Counted from the stretch's first letter, positions 34,720-46,525 are shown. The stretch is 64,000 nt of DNA from Adiantum capillus-veneris (GCA_014529385.2 CM043952.1:155161057-155225056); one strand, 5' to 3'. Notes: generated from the letters alone by a model not told the origin. Numbers and translations are program-made.

Positions 34720-35542
34720 AGCTTGCAAAAGTTTTTTTCTTCTTTACAAGGAGGCGTGTATACCCTCTTATACTAGGACATAGATTAAAACTTCAAACAA
34801 TACATTGCCTTGTACCAAAGGTAAGACAAACGGTTGATCTGATTCTAGAACCTCAAAAAACCGCTCCCCACCCAACATGGTGTCAATGACGTGCTGGTAG
34901 TGAGCCTTCAAGTCCAGTATTACCTTGATTGAGCGTACACGTGTTGGTATGTGTGATCTGTCTTGAGGTAGGTTGTTCTGATTCATGTGAAGCTTAGAGT
35001 TGCTTAGTCACTGTCCAAGCTTGTGGGAGAGGGTGGTGTTCTTTCCTAAAACAAACTCAGTAGATCCCTAGTTTCTCTAGTAAGAGTGTGAGCCAATGAT
35101 TCCGTTATCTGTGCTGCAGCATCAGGTGCGACTTGAAAACTGGCTGTGATAATTACCTCGGTGACTTGAGTTACCCGATTCTCAAAGTAGAATAGTGTTG
35201 ATTCTCTATTGTGTAGAGCTCCTTCCATTTTGTTGTTGTGGGTTGGTTGTAGGTTGCGGACATGGTTTCGACCTTCTCCTTCTTCTTCTTGGCACTTGGC
35301 CTATGTATATCCACTGGGTTTGGCGTGTTGGTTGACTCTCCCACTGCAAATCAATTACCGTTACGCCTGGCACTCGAGCTTCGATGGAGATGCGGAGTTC
35401 ATCTAGTTGTGCTTGGAGCTCTTCTTCTTTTGTTGTCCAATTAGCAAATCCTGCTAGCCATTCATCCATTCACAATAGTTTAGGGGTTTTAGTCTTGTAA
35501 ACTGAAGGGTTTCATGAAAAGATCCTCAGTGGGGGCACCAAA
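34720..35542 (-). other. Leader with primer site and overlapping small ORFs
   Basis: Next to the LTR the minus strand reads TTTGGTGCCCCCACTGAGG, the primer site. Three small ORFs follow: 35,469-35,206 (87 aa, starts MDEWLAGFANWTTKEEE and has six consecutive Arg), 35,228-35,046 (60 aa, one-base frame offset) and 34,986-34,768 (72 aa). The first has a counterpart in the 7.7 kb element, which suggests it is conserved. Confidence 0.55.
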
Positions 35543-37089
35543 TGACGGGAGCAAAGCGAACCCCGAACCCCAACGGCCTCTAAAACACCGGGGACCGAAT
35601 GGCGCGCCTCGAGCCTGTCATGGTAAAGCAAACAGGGGGCACCACCTAGCTTCAGCGGCTAGGACGCAAACAACACACCACCATAACAAAGTTTTCATCC
35701 AAGAGAGATGGATGCTTGGGAGTAATGATGAAGAGGAAAGGGAATGAGATCAAGTGAGCAAGTGAGAGAGAGAGAGAGAGAGTATAGAGGCTTAGTACTT
35801 AGGCACCACAAAAGGATGGCGAATCCGCACACCCTTCACACATACACAAGCTCACTCCAAAACACAAGACTAGGTAGCGATTTCGCACACCTCACATGGG
35901 CAAAACATTTCAAGAAAACATACTCACAAAACCTCAAGCTTTATTTAGAGAATAAGGCGATGAAATGGGGAGCATAGGGTAGGGGAATGAAAAGGGAAAG
36001 AGTGGTAGAGCACATGGCGGATAGGTGGGAGTTGATGGCGAAGACTCGCACGAGGGTTATGGACATCATCCTTCATTTAGTTGCCCTTCATCTTCCATAG
36101 CCAAGGGTGTAGAGGTCATGCTCAAGACAAGCATGGTGATTGCGGTGATGGTGATGGTGTGGGTGTGTGTGTGTGCACTAGGCACACACAGTGCATAGTG
36201 TGTACTTTGGTGATGGTGTGTGTGTGTATTTAGTGTGATGGTGACCCCTCTTTATATAGGGGAGGAGGGGGGAGGAATTCTAGAATTTAGAAATGAAGAA
36301 ATCATTATCTACATAGGCCATGTGACTATGGGCCCCACTTGTCTGGCTGTGTGTATATGTGCCAGAACAGCAGTCTCATGAGAGAGAGACTAAGAGAGAG
36401 AGATGGGTTGATGAAAAAAAGTGAGAGGTGACATGGAGAATAAAGTAATTACAAGAGGTGAGAGAGGGGAGTGTGTTCAGAGGTGAATCTGTGTGCAGAT
36501 GTGTGTGAACACAAGAAAAATCAAGTAACCACTGGGTGGGGATGGGTCTGTGGGCACCTTTTTCAGTGAAACTGAGTGTGTGTGAGTGTGGGGGAGGTTA
36601 TTTAGCTACAAGACAAGAGACATGGCGCCCTTTAGAGAGAGAGGGGGGTATTTGGGTCATGGGATATGATAGGAGAGAGAAAGAGGGGGTGGGGTATACT
36701 ATTTTGGAAGATAGGGTAAGAAGCATGTGAGTTAGGGTGCATTATTGGTGAGTTATAATGCATTATTGGTGAGAGGTGGGGTAGCTTGAGGGGAGAGAGA
36801 AAGGAGAAAGGACAAGGGGAAGAGAGAGGGGGTTGACCTTTTGAGTGGAGGAGAGGAAAAGGAACACACGGCGGGGCAACAGTGAAGAAAAAGGAGGCAA
36901 GGTGGGGATGGGCTGCCCCGCAGGCATGAGGTGGCCTATTTTACCTTTCTTATATATTTACATAATCATTCTTTTTTTTTCTTACTTTTTCCAATGCCTT
37001 TTATCACTCCCTCCCTAAGAGGGGGTTTTCATGGGGTGGGGACGAGAGAAGAGGGGTATAGGAGCTTGGCTTGTGAAAAGCCCCCATCA
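35543..37089 (-). mobile_element. 5' LTR of gag-only element
   Basis: Same termini as the 30,687 copy. On the minus strand it lies upstream of the gag gene and should carry its promoter; TATATA-type AT runs occur but no promoter was pinpointed. Confidence 0.9.
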
Positions 37090-37093
37090 ATAT

Positions 37094-38210
37094 TTTAGGC
37101 CAAATTAAGTTTTGACTTGACCCAGAGGCTTAAAATAGCTCATGAAAAAACTGTCCAGTGAAAAAGTTTCAAAAAGTGTTCATTTTAGGCTTAAAGTAAA
37201 TAATCGGGATTATTTATTTTCAACTCAAAACTGACCAAGGTTGTAACTAGAGACGCTATGCATAAGTACAAACAACTTTTGTAAAGGCCCATAGAATTTG
37301 GATCACCAAACTAACACAAAATTGAGTAAAAACTAAATTTTGTACTAACTTTCGAGAACTTGAGTGAAAATTGGGAAACTTTTGTTCAAAACCAAGTGAA
37401 ACTTGACTCATAGGCTTATATTGAGGTGATAAACAAGTGTACAAGCTCAGTTGACCAAAAAGATACAAAAATTTATCAAAAGTAAAAAATCGTAATTATT
37501 TACTTTTATCCCATTTTTCATTTTTTTTGACCAAGTCAACATACCACTAGTTTTAGCATGTTATATTAAGCCCACAAACCAAATTTAGTAAGATTTGGAC
37601 CATTGGATTGAAAATTGTGGCCAAATTTGCAAAGTCAGTCTGCGGACACAAAACTATTGACCATTTGAACAAAAATTATCCAAACTTAACGAAACTAGAC
37701 TAAGGAACTTAAGTTAAGCTGCTTAACAAATCTGTGTCAAGATTGTGTCAAAAACTTGCAAAAAAATAGCAGAAGTAAATAATTACGACAATTATTTATA
37801 TCTGCTATAAAAATTGATATTCTTGCACATTTGAGTATACCATAAGGTCAAGCATATCAAGTAGACCACACAAATAAATTTTGGTGAAATTTGGATCACA
37901 AAAGTGAGACTTAAGCCAAATTCTTAAAAACTGAGTCAGCGGACACGAAATGTTGATAAAATTGAACAGATTTTGTTCAAACTTAGTGAAAATTATCCAG
38001 AGAACTTAACAAGTTTCATACTTGGCAAATCATGCCAAAAAGTGCAAAAAATTGAGAAAAGTAAATAATCGTGATTATTTACTATTGATACACAGAGACA
38101 TACTTTTTTACTTTTGAACTTGTACAGTGTTAGATCAACATAATACAAGGCCACCAGGCATTTTGGGACTCAATCGGATCCAAATTAGTACCTGTTCACT
38201 CAGTTTCCAT
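37094..38210 (+). repeat. About 290-bp tandem repeats with AT palindrome, 5' array
   Basis: A near-palindrome of the form AGTAAATAATC.(T/G)GATTATTTA recurs at 37,195, 37,481, 37,774 and 38,060, spaced 286, 293 and 286 bp. Between them, related phrases recur, such as ATTTGGATCACCAAA, ATTTGGACCATTGGA and ATTTGGATCACAAAA. The units are strongly diverged. They lie in the untranslated leader of the giant element just before gag. Confidence 0.75.
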
Positions 38211-38459
38211 GTTGCAAATTAGTCCTTTGGTTTTTTGCAAAAGTAGAATCTGAAATCTCAATTGCTGACTCACTTAGCTCAAAATGAAGTGATATACATA
38301 GACTAGTCACAATGGTTATCAAAAATTTGTACAGTCTTTGTGAAAGAATAGCTAACTTTATTAAAACCGATACAAGAATCAGGTTGCAGAAAAGGAATTG
38401 AAAGCTTGACAGAAGTTGCAATCAAGTCAAGTGGAAGAAGTTGACAACAACTCAATCTG

Positions 38460-38866
38460 ATGGTAAGTACTCTAGCTAGGGCTTCACAAGTCTATATGAA
38501 CCTTAGATCTGGTTGTATACTAGCAAACCAAGGCATATTTGTAGAGACTACTCTAGTAGAGTATCCACCGAAGAGAGTGCGAATCAAAGCGATCACTTGG
38601 ACACTATCTTTGAAGAAGTCTCAGACATCTTTTCAGAATCAACATCTGAAATGTCTGTCTATTCAACCCATTCAGAAACCGGAATGACACTGCGATATAA
38701 GCATATAACCTCTTCTTATAAGACTAATCGCCATGGGGCTTAGGTTTACCTAGATCCTAATGAAGAGTATGCCATTCGCATTGATGACCGTGACATAGAG
38801 TTTGAAGAGGAAATCAGAGCAAACAAAAAAGGAAAAATGTACATGGATAAAAACAAAACTCAGTAT
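38460..38866 (+). pseudogene. N-terminal part of giant-element gag, interrupted by hAT insertion
   Basis: Starts MVSTLARASQVYMNLRSG, then shifts frame to an acidic stretch (LDTIFEEVSDIFSESTSE). After one stop (TAG near 38,743) it continues as VYLDPNEEYAIRIDDRD up to the hAT insertion at 38,867. The frame resumes exactly after the insertion at 46,526. Confidence 0.7.
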
Positions 38867-40160
38867 CTGCGTTGCATTTATACCCCCGTATAACAAAATT
38901 ATACGTATAAAACGTCAATATACACCGTATTTCTGAATAATACCCGAATACCTGTATAAAGACGTTTTCGATCGAAAACATCTATATATATACGACCGTC
39001 GCCGTATTCGAATCGAAACGCATTCTGGAGCTTTTGGGAGTTTGCAGAGCTTGGAGCTTTTGAGAGATTAGCATATAGCAATAGCCCCTTCGGTTTATAG
39101 CAGTTTTCAGGTATATTTTTTAATTTTTAGTAAATACTAATTTTTTTTTTTGTTGTGCCAGACTTGTGTGCTGCAGTAGTTTCAACTCTCACCACAAAGT
39201 TGGCTTGCAGGTGATAGGCCACTTCATGGTGTGTAGCCATATGGCTCACTCCAAAAGTGTGTAGAATATAGTCTCCTTTCCCGTGGTATGTAGTCATATG
39301 ACTCACTCCAGGGAAGGCTTAGGGTAAATTTGGATTCTCACTCGTATGGTGTAGTAGTATACCTCTCACCATAGAGATGAGTTAGGATTAGAGGTTGACT
39401 CGTGGAGTGTAGTAGGCATGATGCTACACCTCTCACTTCAGAGTGGCCTATAAAATTTACAATCTTAAATTAAGTAATTGTTGATTATTCTACATAGAAG
39501 CACAAAGATTAACGTTCGTCATTTTAAGAGTGTAGAGATGCATACTTTATGCCCTCTTCATCTTAATGTGACTTTCGTTATTTTTGTGCTTCTATTTCTG
39601 TAGGAACATCATTGTTCATCAACAGATGACTTGGTGTTACTCTGAACGTAGATATATACAACAATTGATTTACATTTGAGATTGTTGAGCTGTTTGCTAA
39701 TGGTTGTGTTGTGCGTTCCACACACTCCATTAGAAATAGCTTATAAAATTTACAATTTTAGATTAAGTTTTTCTATCATATGTGTTACATAGAAACACAA
39801 GCGTTACCACTCGTTATATTAAGAGTAAAGAGATGCATATTTTCATGCCCTCTTCATCTTAATGTGACATACTGGTTACTCGTGTGTTTCATATTCCAAA
39901 GGAACATCATTTTTCATCATTAAATGACTTGGTGTTGTTTTGGACGTAAACACATACGATAGGTAACTTACATCGGCAATTGTTAATTTATCCATTGATA
40001 GTTGTGTTGTGAGTTCCACACACTTTATCAGGGATTAGATTGATGAAAACTATCAATCTATTTTACAACAGCATCCACGACTTATGCTGAGAATATCTCA
40101 CACTAGCTGAGTTGTTCACATGTACGATTTTCCAATCCTTTAGATGTGATTTCTTTCACC
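38867..40160 (+). repeat. Left-arm repeat, copy 1
   Basis: About 1.3 kb, repeated at 40,732-42,058 with high similarity. It includes the transposon terminus, and itself holds a 293-bp tandem duplication (39,448-39,740 and 39,741-40,033) recognisable by TATAAAATTTACAA and CCCTCTTCATCTTAATGTGA in each half. Confidence 0.85.
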
Positions 40161-40731
40161 AACATCTCGCCCACAATGCATCTTCACAGTAAACATCCAT
40201 AGGGTAATCTATTTTTCCGTTTGAAAGCAAAAAATCTTGTATAAAAAACCAATTGTATATTGCCACCTCTCTCTGGGTGATGGTCACAAAGTCCCACCCA
40301 GAGATATCATTTTAAGGTTCTCCTAAGACAAAGCAAGGGTCAACCATATGGGACCCAACTTCTTTCTTTGAGCAAGGGTCAACCATATGGGACCCAACTT
40401 CTTTCTTTGAGCAAGGGTCAACCATATGGGACCCAACTCCTTGCTTTGTCTCTCCTGATTAGGGCCTAACCTAATTAGATTATCCTAAATTAATGCAACC
40501 TGCACCTATAAAAGGGCACTGAGAGGTCATTATCAAGGGCACTGGGAAGTCAGCACTTGAGAAGGAAACCATGTATACACCCTGACTCCAAGGGTTGCCA
40601 CACACAAAAGTAGAATCTCCGTCTATATGGAATTTCCTCTAGAGAACGCTCTATAGGCTCTCTATCTCTCACTATCTCTCTATCCCTCTCTATCACCACA
40701 ATCGCCATCTCACCAAAACTAAGGTTTCTAT
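40161..40731 (-). mobile_element. Gypsy LTR fragment between the two left-arm repeats
   Basis: This is the reverse complement of about 7,974-8,505, part of the LTR of the 7.7 kb gypsy family (shared CCCACAATGC, AACATCCATAGGGTAATCTA, ACCAAAACTAAGGTTT). It contains a 39-bp unit present three times (40,332, 40,371, 40,410) where the 8.3 kb copy has one. Confidence 0.75.
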
Positions 40732-42058
40732 CTGCGTTGTATTTATACGCCCGCATAACAAAAAATTATACGTATAAAACGTCAATCTATGCCGTATGTT
40801 TGAATAATACCTGAATACCCGTATAAAGACGTTTTCGATCGAGATATTTTTTGATCAAAAAATATCTCGATCGAAAACGTCTATATATATACAACCGTCG
40901 CCATATTCGATTGAAAAGCATTCTAGAGCTTTTGGGAGTTTGTAGAGCTTGGAGCTTTTGAGAGAGTAGCATATAGCGACAGCCCCTTCGGTTTACAACG
41001 ATTTTGAGGTATATTTTTTTAATTTTCAGTAAAAACTAACTTTTTTTTTTGTTGTGCCAGACTTGTGTGGTGTTGTAGTTTCGACTCTCACCACAAAGTT
41101 GGCTTTCAGGTCATAGGCCACTTCATGGTGTGTAGCCATATGGCTCACTCTAGAAGTGTGTAGAATATAGTCTCCTTTTCCGTGGTGTGTAGTCATATGA
41201 CTCACTCCAGGAAAGGCTTAGGGTAAATTTAGATTCTCACTCGTATGGTGTAGTAGTATACCTCTCACCATAGAGATGAGTTAGGATTAGAGGTCAAGTC
41301 ATGGAGTATAGTAGGCATGATGCTACACCTCTCACTTCAGAGTGGCCTATAAAATTTACAATCTTAAATTAAGTCATTGTTGATTATTCTACATAGAAGC
41401 ATAAAGATTAACGTTCGTCATTTTAAGAGTGCAGAGATACATACTTTATGCCCTCTTTATCTTAATGTGACTTTCGTTATTTTTGTGATTCTATTTCTGT
41501 AGTAACATCATTGTTCATCAGCAGATGACTTGGTGTTACTCTGAACGTAGATATATACAACAATTGATTTACATTTGAGATTGTTGAGTTGTTTGCTAAT
41601 GGTTGTGTTGTGCGTTCCACACACTCCATTAGAAATAGCTTATAAAATTTACAATTTAAGATTAAGTTTTTCTATCATATGTGTTACATAGAAACACAAG
41701 CGTTACCACTCGTTATACTAAGAGTGAAGAGATGCATATTTTCATGCCCTCTTCATCTTAATGTGACATACTGGTTTCTCGTGTGTTTCATATTCCAAAG
41801 GAACATCATTTTTCATCATTAAATGACTTGGTGTTGTTTTGGGCGTAAACACATACGATAGGTAACTTACATCTGTAATTGTTAATTTATCCGTTGATAG
41901 TTGTGTTGTGAGTTCCACACACTTTATCAGGGATTAGATTGATAAAAACTATCAATCTATTTTACAACAGCATCCAAAACTTATGCTGAGAATATCTCAC
42001 ACTAGCTGAGTTGTTCACATGTACGATTTTCCAATCCTTTCAATGTAATTTCTTTCAT
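40732..42058 (+). repeat. Left-arm repeat, copy 2, with a second internal terminus
   Basis: It starts CTGCGTTGTATTTATAC, a second copy of the outer terminus at 38,867, and includes the same 293-bp tandem duplication (about 41,347 and 41,640). The bases before it (GTTTCTAT) do not match the outer target duplication. Confidence 0.85.
40828..40881. repeat. Perfect 54-bp palindrome
   Basis: Arms run from GACGTTTTCGATCGAGATAT to the centre TGATCA and back without a mismatch. At the matching place in copy 1 only a short version (GACGTTTTCGATCGAAAAC) remains. It could form a hairpin or cruciform. Confidence 0.9.
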
Positions 42059-42123
42059 CATCTCACACTTCTGCACATAGCAAGGTCCAATTCTTGTGCT
42101 GAGAGCATCTCATACTCCTGGCC

Positions 42124-42243
<120 letters not shown>

Positions 42244-42441
42244 TTAATATTCATGGTCGATTCGCACAATGTGGTTTGTAATCATAAGATTTTCTCTTTA
42301 ATTTGCAATAATCTAATATTGTTTAATAAATTTGTATCATCATTTAATTATATAGGGTTAACACTCATTATATAATAACTATGTTACTATGGTGTACAAT
42401 CTTTTCGTAAGATTCTTAATTTATAATTTTGTCATACAGAT

Positions 42442-43783
42442 ATGGCAGACACGAAGCTAGCAAAACATCAAAGAAAGTTCGTCTCCGAAGTGATTGTGAG
42501 ACACTTTCATTACATGCTAGAGGCAGAGATTAGGCGTTGTTTAAACCCTGTCGCTCCGGAGCATTTTTATCAGCTTACAGAGACTCTGACCAAGTCTGTG
42601 TTTGAGAAGCTCCAGGCAGAGTTTGCACCAGCTATTTTTGACATAGCCCTCTTGACATCATGTGCTTTAGTAAACATGGTCAAACAAACCATTGGGCAGA
42701 TCATGAAAGCCTTTCAAGAACTGAAAAATCCTGCAATTACTTCCTTTTCAAACATAGCTAAGCGCATACATCTTGTGCAACAGCTTTATACGGAGTTCAA
42801 GAGCAAGGAAAACTTAGAAAGAGCAACGAAGCGTGCAAGAGTGTAAGCCAGCTCTTTCAAAGCTGCTGTTGAATGAGAAATCCTTCTTAGAATAGAGCCT
42901 GCAGCGTCATCCGTTGTTGCATTAGACCTCTCTCAGCTACCACCTATTTTACACCTTTTACCCGACACATCCGTCTTCAATATCCAAGCTCCACAGCTAG
43001 GAGAGGGAAGATGGGCACATGTGAAGCGTGTAGGTGTCACACATCCCGCTTTCAAAGATTAAGTGTATGCTGCAAAAGTGTTCAAAGTACACTTACATGG
43101 GCCCACCATGGAGCAACACGTCAAAGACAAAGCAACAATTTTGGATATTTCACATCGTGGTATTATCTACCCTCTTGCCATGGTGCGCCACATGGAGCGA
43201 CCTATGCTCATTTCAGGATTTTGGAATGGCGGCCATGTGGAGCAATGGATAAAAGAATGCACTGTAGACGACAGCCAGCTTGTCATTCACGAATACGTAC
43301 TCAGTGTTCCTCACTGCAGGAATAGTAGAGCTATTCCAGGAGAATATTTTGCAGATCATCAATGCTCTCCTCCAAACTCTGTACTATATTCATACGCATA
43401 AATACCTCCACAATGATCTACACTCTCGCAATATGATGCTGCATTTTGGCAAAAAAGGTGTTTACGCCGGCATTGTGGATTGGGGTTCATGCACCAAAAC
43501 AAATACGACAGCCGGTTTTCCTCCTCTACGCGATATGCAAATAGAAATTAGAAAACAATATGAGAGAGATTATCCATGGACAGCCCCCGAATGTATATCT
43601 AGTAATCCTCCCTCCTGGACCAAAGCTATGGATATTTATTCCATGTGTCATACATGTAAACGCATTTTGAAGTGCTTACCAGAGCCCCAAGAACAAAGTA
43701 AGAGACTTTTTTTGAGTAATGTACTTGCTCATCTTGAAAGCGGCAAGCGCGTTCACCCCAAAACCCGGCCTAATTTCTTTTGA
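42442..43783 (+). pseudogene. Cargo gene: helical N-terminal region plus protein kinase domain
   Basis: The ATG at 42,442 follows CATACAGAT, a possible splice acceptor. 134 codons of helical, unknown sequence ending ATKRARV stop at TAA 42,844. The same frame continues after TGA (42,874) and TAA (43,060) into kinase subdomains: Gly-loop LGEGRWAHVKRV, Lys in VYAAKVFKV, then an ISHRGIIYPL stretch. Near 43,305-43,315 the frame shifts by one and gives HNDLHSRNMML (catalytic Asp and Asn kept), VDWGS in place of DFG (Asp kept), TAPEC for APE, and DIYSMC. About 447 codons in total. The conserved catalytic residues suggest it was recently functional or that a functional sister copy exists. It lies inside the hAT ends, convergent with the transposase. 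Confidence 0.75.
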
Positions 43784-44031
43784 TCTCTCCTTATGTTTAA
43801 ATGGTGCCCATAGAGTGGGTTACAACATTGTAATGACATCTAGCTTACGACAAATTGATGATTAATGAAAATGCAGTTTCATGATTTCATCATTGTTTTA
43901 CTTTTGGTGTCAGATTTAATTGTATGTTTAATTGAGCAAAAATTCTATGTTTGTCATTCGATATACTGTCCAGTGTCAAATTAATTGAATGGGTATTTAA
44001 AAGTAATGACATGTTCACCTAATATGCAGAT

Positions 44032-44247
44032 ATGGAAGAAGAACTCAACCATGTTGAAGCTCAGGCAATTTTTAAAGAAGAACAAGTTAGATGTGGACAA
44101 GCAAAATTTCTTTCTACTATTGCCAACATTGAAGAAGATGAATCTGAGCTGCAATGCGAACCATTAACCCTTAAAGAGTGCAAAAATCTTTTCCCTAATC
44201 ACTTTGTACGCCATCAACTATTTCACCACATGATTAGCATCCAATAA
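44032..44247 (+). CDS. Small acidic ORF (71 aa), unknown
   Basis: Starts MEEELNHVEAQAIFKEEQ and is preceded by AATATGCAGAT, similar to the CATACAGAT before the kinase gene. This raises the possibility of an exon boundary. Its end overlaps the transposase ORF on the other strand by 30 bases. No known domain; could be a chance ORF. Confidence 0.3.
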   Translation: MEEELNHVEAQAIFKEEQVRCGQAKFLSTIANIEEDESELQCEPLTLKECKNLFPNHFVRHQLFHHMISIQ

Positions 44248-45337
44248 AGTTTGCTTCACACATGCCATTTTACCAACATATTTTAAAAGAAAATTTAAAG
44301 TGTGAGTTGCACATGGTACCCAAGAAATCTCCGGATACTTGACTTGAATAGCTCTTCCTGCTCCTTTGCAGTTGGCCGCATTATCTGTGACAATAGTTGT
44401 CACATTCTTTGGTCCACCTGCCTTTGCAATTGCACGCTCATACACCCTTGTTATGTAGGTGATAGTTATCTCTTTTAATGAGCTGTCCATTGCTTCCACG
44501 AACATAGCCCCTCTAGGGTTAATAAGCATTACATTGATTAAAGGTTTTTTTCTGACAGTTAGTCCATCCATCCAATGCTATGGTGCATCCATATGCTGGA
44601 ACAAACTCTAGCACTGTACGTTTGAGAATGGCTTCAGTACTGTCTTTGACTTTATCCAGATATTCAGTTCGCATCTTGTTATAGTCAGGAAGCACAAATC
44701 CTTTTTTGGCCGTACTCATCAAAGCATCTTGAAATATTGGATTGCGCATAGCATTGAACGATATGCCACGCGCAACAAATGCTTGTGTCCATTTTAAATG
44801 CAACTCAAGCAACCATTGTTTACCTAATTCTTCAGGCATTGTCTGGCCATTGGATGACGCTGTGCCGGATTTGCTTGTGCTAGGAACTCCTCCTGATGTA
44901 GAAGCATATCCGTGAAGAGGGTTCAATTGAGAACTCTCATCGTTTACTTGAGTGGTACACAGCTCTTCTGTTGCCTCATTGCATACAGATGGTTCAATAT
45001 TTGCATGAATATCTTTAGAAACATCACCTTTATGTTTAGCTGCAAGAATCAACTTTACTTTGCGAGAATACATGGGAAATTTTTCATGAATATATTTTGG
45101 TGGTGCCCCGCACTTTTCAACATTGCCAAGGACTTTAAATAAATGCTCTTTAATTCTGGTTGCATTACCATTGAACTGGTGGACACAAGATTTACATTTA
45201 AGTTGAGATGTATTTCTCCCAGCTTTCAACTCATGCACATAACTCCACTCTTGTCCTTTCACAATGATGCACAAAAGTAATTTGCTAGTGAAAACAAAGT
45301 CAATGATCATTTTCATAATCAAAATCAATTTAAACAT
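44218..45337 (-). pseudogene. hAT transposase: BED zinc finger and DUF659 core, C-terminus missing
   Basis: 45,337-44,519 on the minus strand encodes a BED-type zinc finger (LKCKSCVHQF, RIKEHLFKVLGNVEKC), a linker and the start of the DUF659 region (ISFNAMRNPIFQDAL, YGCTIALDGWTNCQKK). A frame change near 44,560 leads to 44,571-44,218 (NVMLINPRGAMFVEAMDS, TTIVTDNAANCKGAG, WVPCATHTLNFLLKYVG), the RNase H-like catalytic core with Asp in VTDNA. The hAT C-terminal dimerisation domain is not found downstream, so the protein is truncated and this copy is probably not autonomous. Confidence 0.85.
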
Positions 45338-46517
45338 TAAATTAATCTAACTAACAATGATTGAACGAAACTAAACTAATTAAAAACAATGATTGAACAA
45401 AAATACAATAATAAAAAACAATACCATTGGATTACATATAAATTGCATCGATTTATCTAAAGTGCAAGCTTGTATCTTTAACACATTATGATAATCAATA
45501 ATTACAATTAGATCAAGCATTAAAATGATTATCATTATAAATTGTTATACCTACAAGAGCTATAAGTGACATTTTTAAATGTCAAAACGATAATTACTTA
45601 AAATACTTGAAATTATCGTATCTATGTAAAGTGCAAACAAAAAGTTCTTACACTTTACCATAGATTTTTAAGCGATTATCTATCTACAATGCAAGCATGT
45701 GTATGCTCTCACACAGTACGATAGATTTTACAGTCCAAATAAAGATAAGAGAATATCAATATTTTTGGACATGTTTTTCCTAAATTTTTACTGTAGTGAG
45801 AGCATGGTAGTGTAAATAGCTCTACACAAAACGTAAAAATATAATTTTGTTTCATTATATTCATTTTGAAGTGAGATAAAATCTCTACACATCAAAATCA
45901 AACTTTAAATTGCATAAAATTAATTTTTATGTAATTATATTTTTAAACTAATTATCTCATGTGAGAGTACACTCTACACACAACGATAATATCCTAATTT
46001 TTTTAATTGGTCACTTTCAAGTTTCAATTAATTGAACACATTGACAAGTGATTCTTATAATTACATTTTGTATCAGCTGAGAGATTGAACTCTTCACAAA
46101 ATACAAACTTTCAACTATTTACTAATTTATTCAAAACAAATTTATAAATTTGAATCACAAAACTTAAAATCCATTGAATTTTAATTTTTATCTAATTCAA
46201 ATTGTTTTATTTTCTTACATATTACTCTTTTGATTGTTTAGTGAGAATACTCACATGGAAATCACTGACTGTGAATGACGGTGTGAAAATTGGCTGTCGC
46301 GTGTTGCTATATATACTAACATATTCGATCGTTATTATTTTAGATCGAAAGTAATTTCGTTCAAAAAAAATTTCAATCAAAAAACTAAGAAGTTATACGT
46401 TTGGCCGTGTATGCTGATGTGGCATCGTATAATACGGTCGTATAATTTAAATAAATGAATAATACACCCATTATTCGCGTATTATACATCTCCGGAATAA
46501 CGAATAATGCAACTTAG
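45338..46517. other. AT-rich right arm of hAT element
   Basis: No ORF. It is very AT-rich, with an ATTCGATCG..AGATCGAAA partial inverted repeat at 46,322-46,350 and several CGTATAAT words near the terminus, which may be transposase binding sites. Confidence 0.5.
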
Positions 46518-46525
46518 CTCAGTAT

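Larger units (their letters stand above)
30683..37093 (-). mobile_element. Young gag-only LTR retrotransposon with ATAT target duplication
   Basis: Two near-identical LTRs (30,687-32,225 and 35,543-37,089) flank a 3.3 kb internal region on the minus strand. ATAT precedes (30,683-30,686) and follows (37,090-37,093) the element. Within the element the order is LTR, primer site, leader with small ORFs, gag fused to an unusual C-terminus, polypurine tract, LTR. No RT, RNase H or integrase. It must rely on enzymes from another element; fragments with protease and RT of the same family lie at 1-2 kb and 3.5-7.7 kb. Confidence 0.9.

Noticed and set aside
32751-34721. Plus-strand ORFs opposite the gag gene
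   Set aside because: Shadow frames of the 34,684-32,327 gag ORF with no own motifs.
37256-37468. Minus-strand 70-aa ORF in the 5' repeat array
   Set aside because: Falls inside tandem repeat sequence and has no motif; chance ORF.
39448-40033. 293-bp hAT repeat as the same unit as the ~290-bp gypsy repeats
   Set aside because: The lengths are similar but the sequences and motifs are different; coincidence in period.
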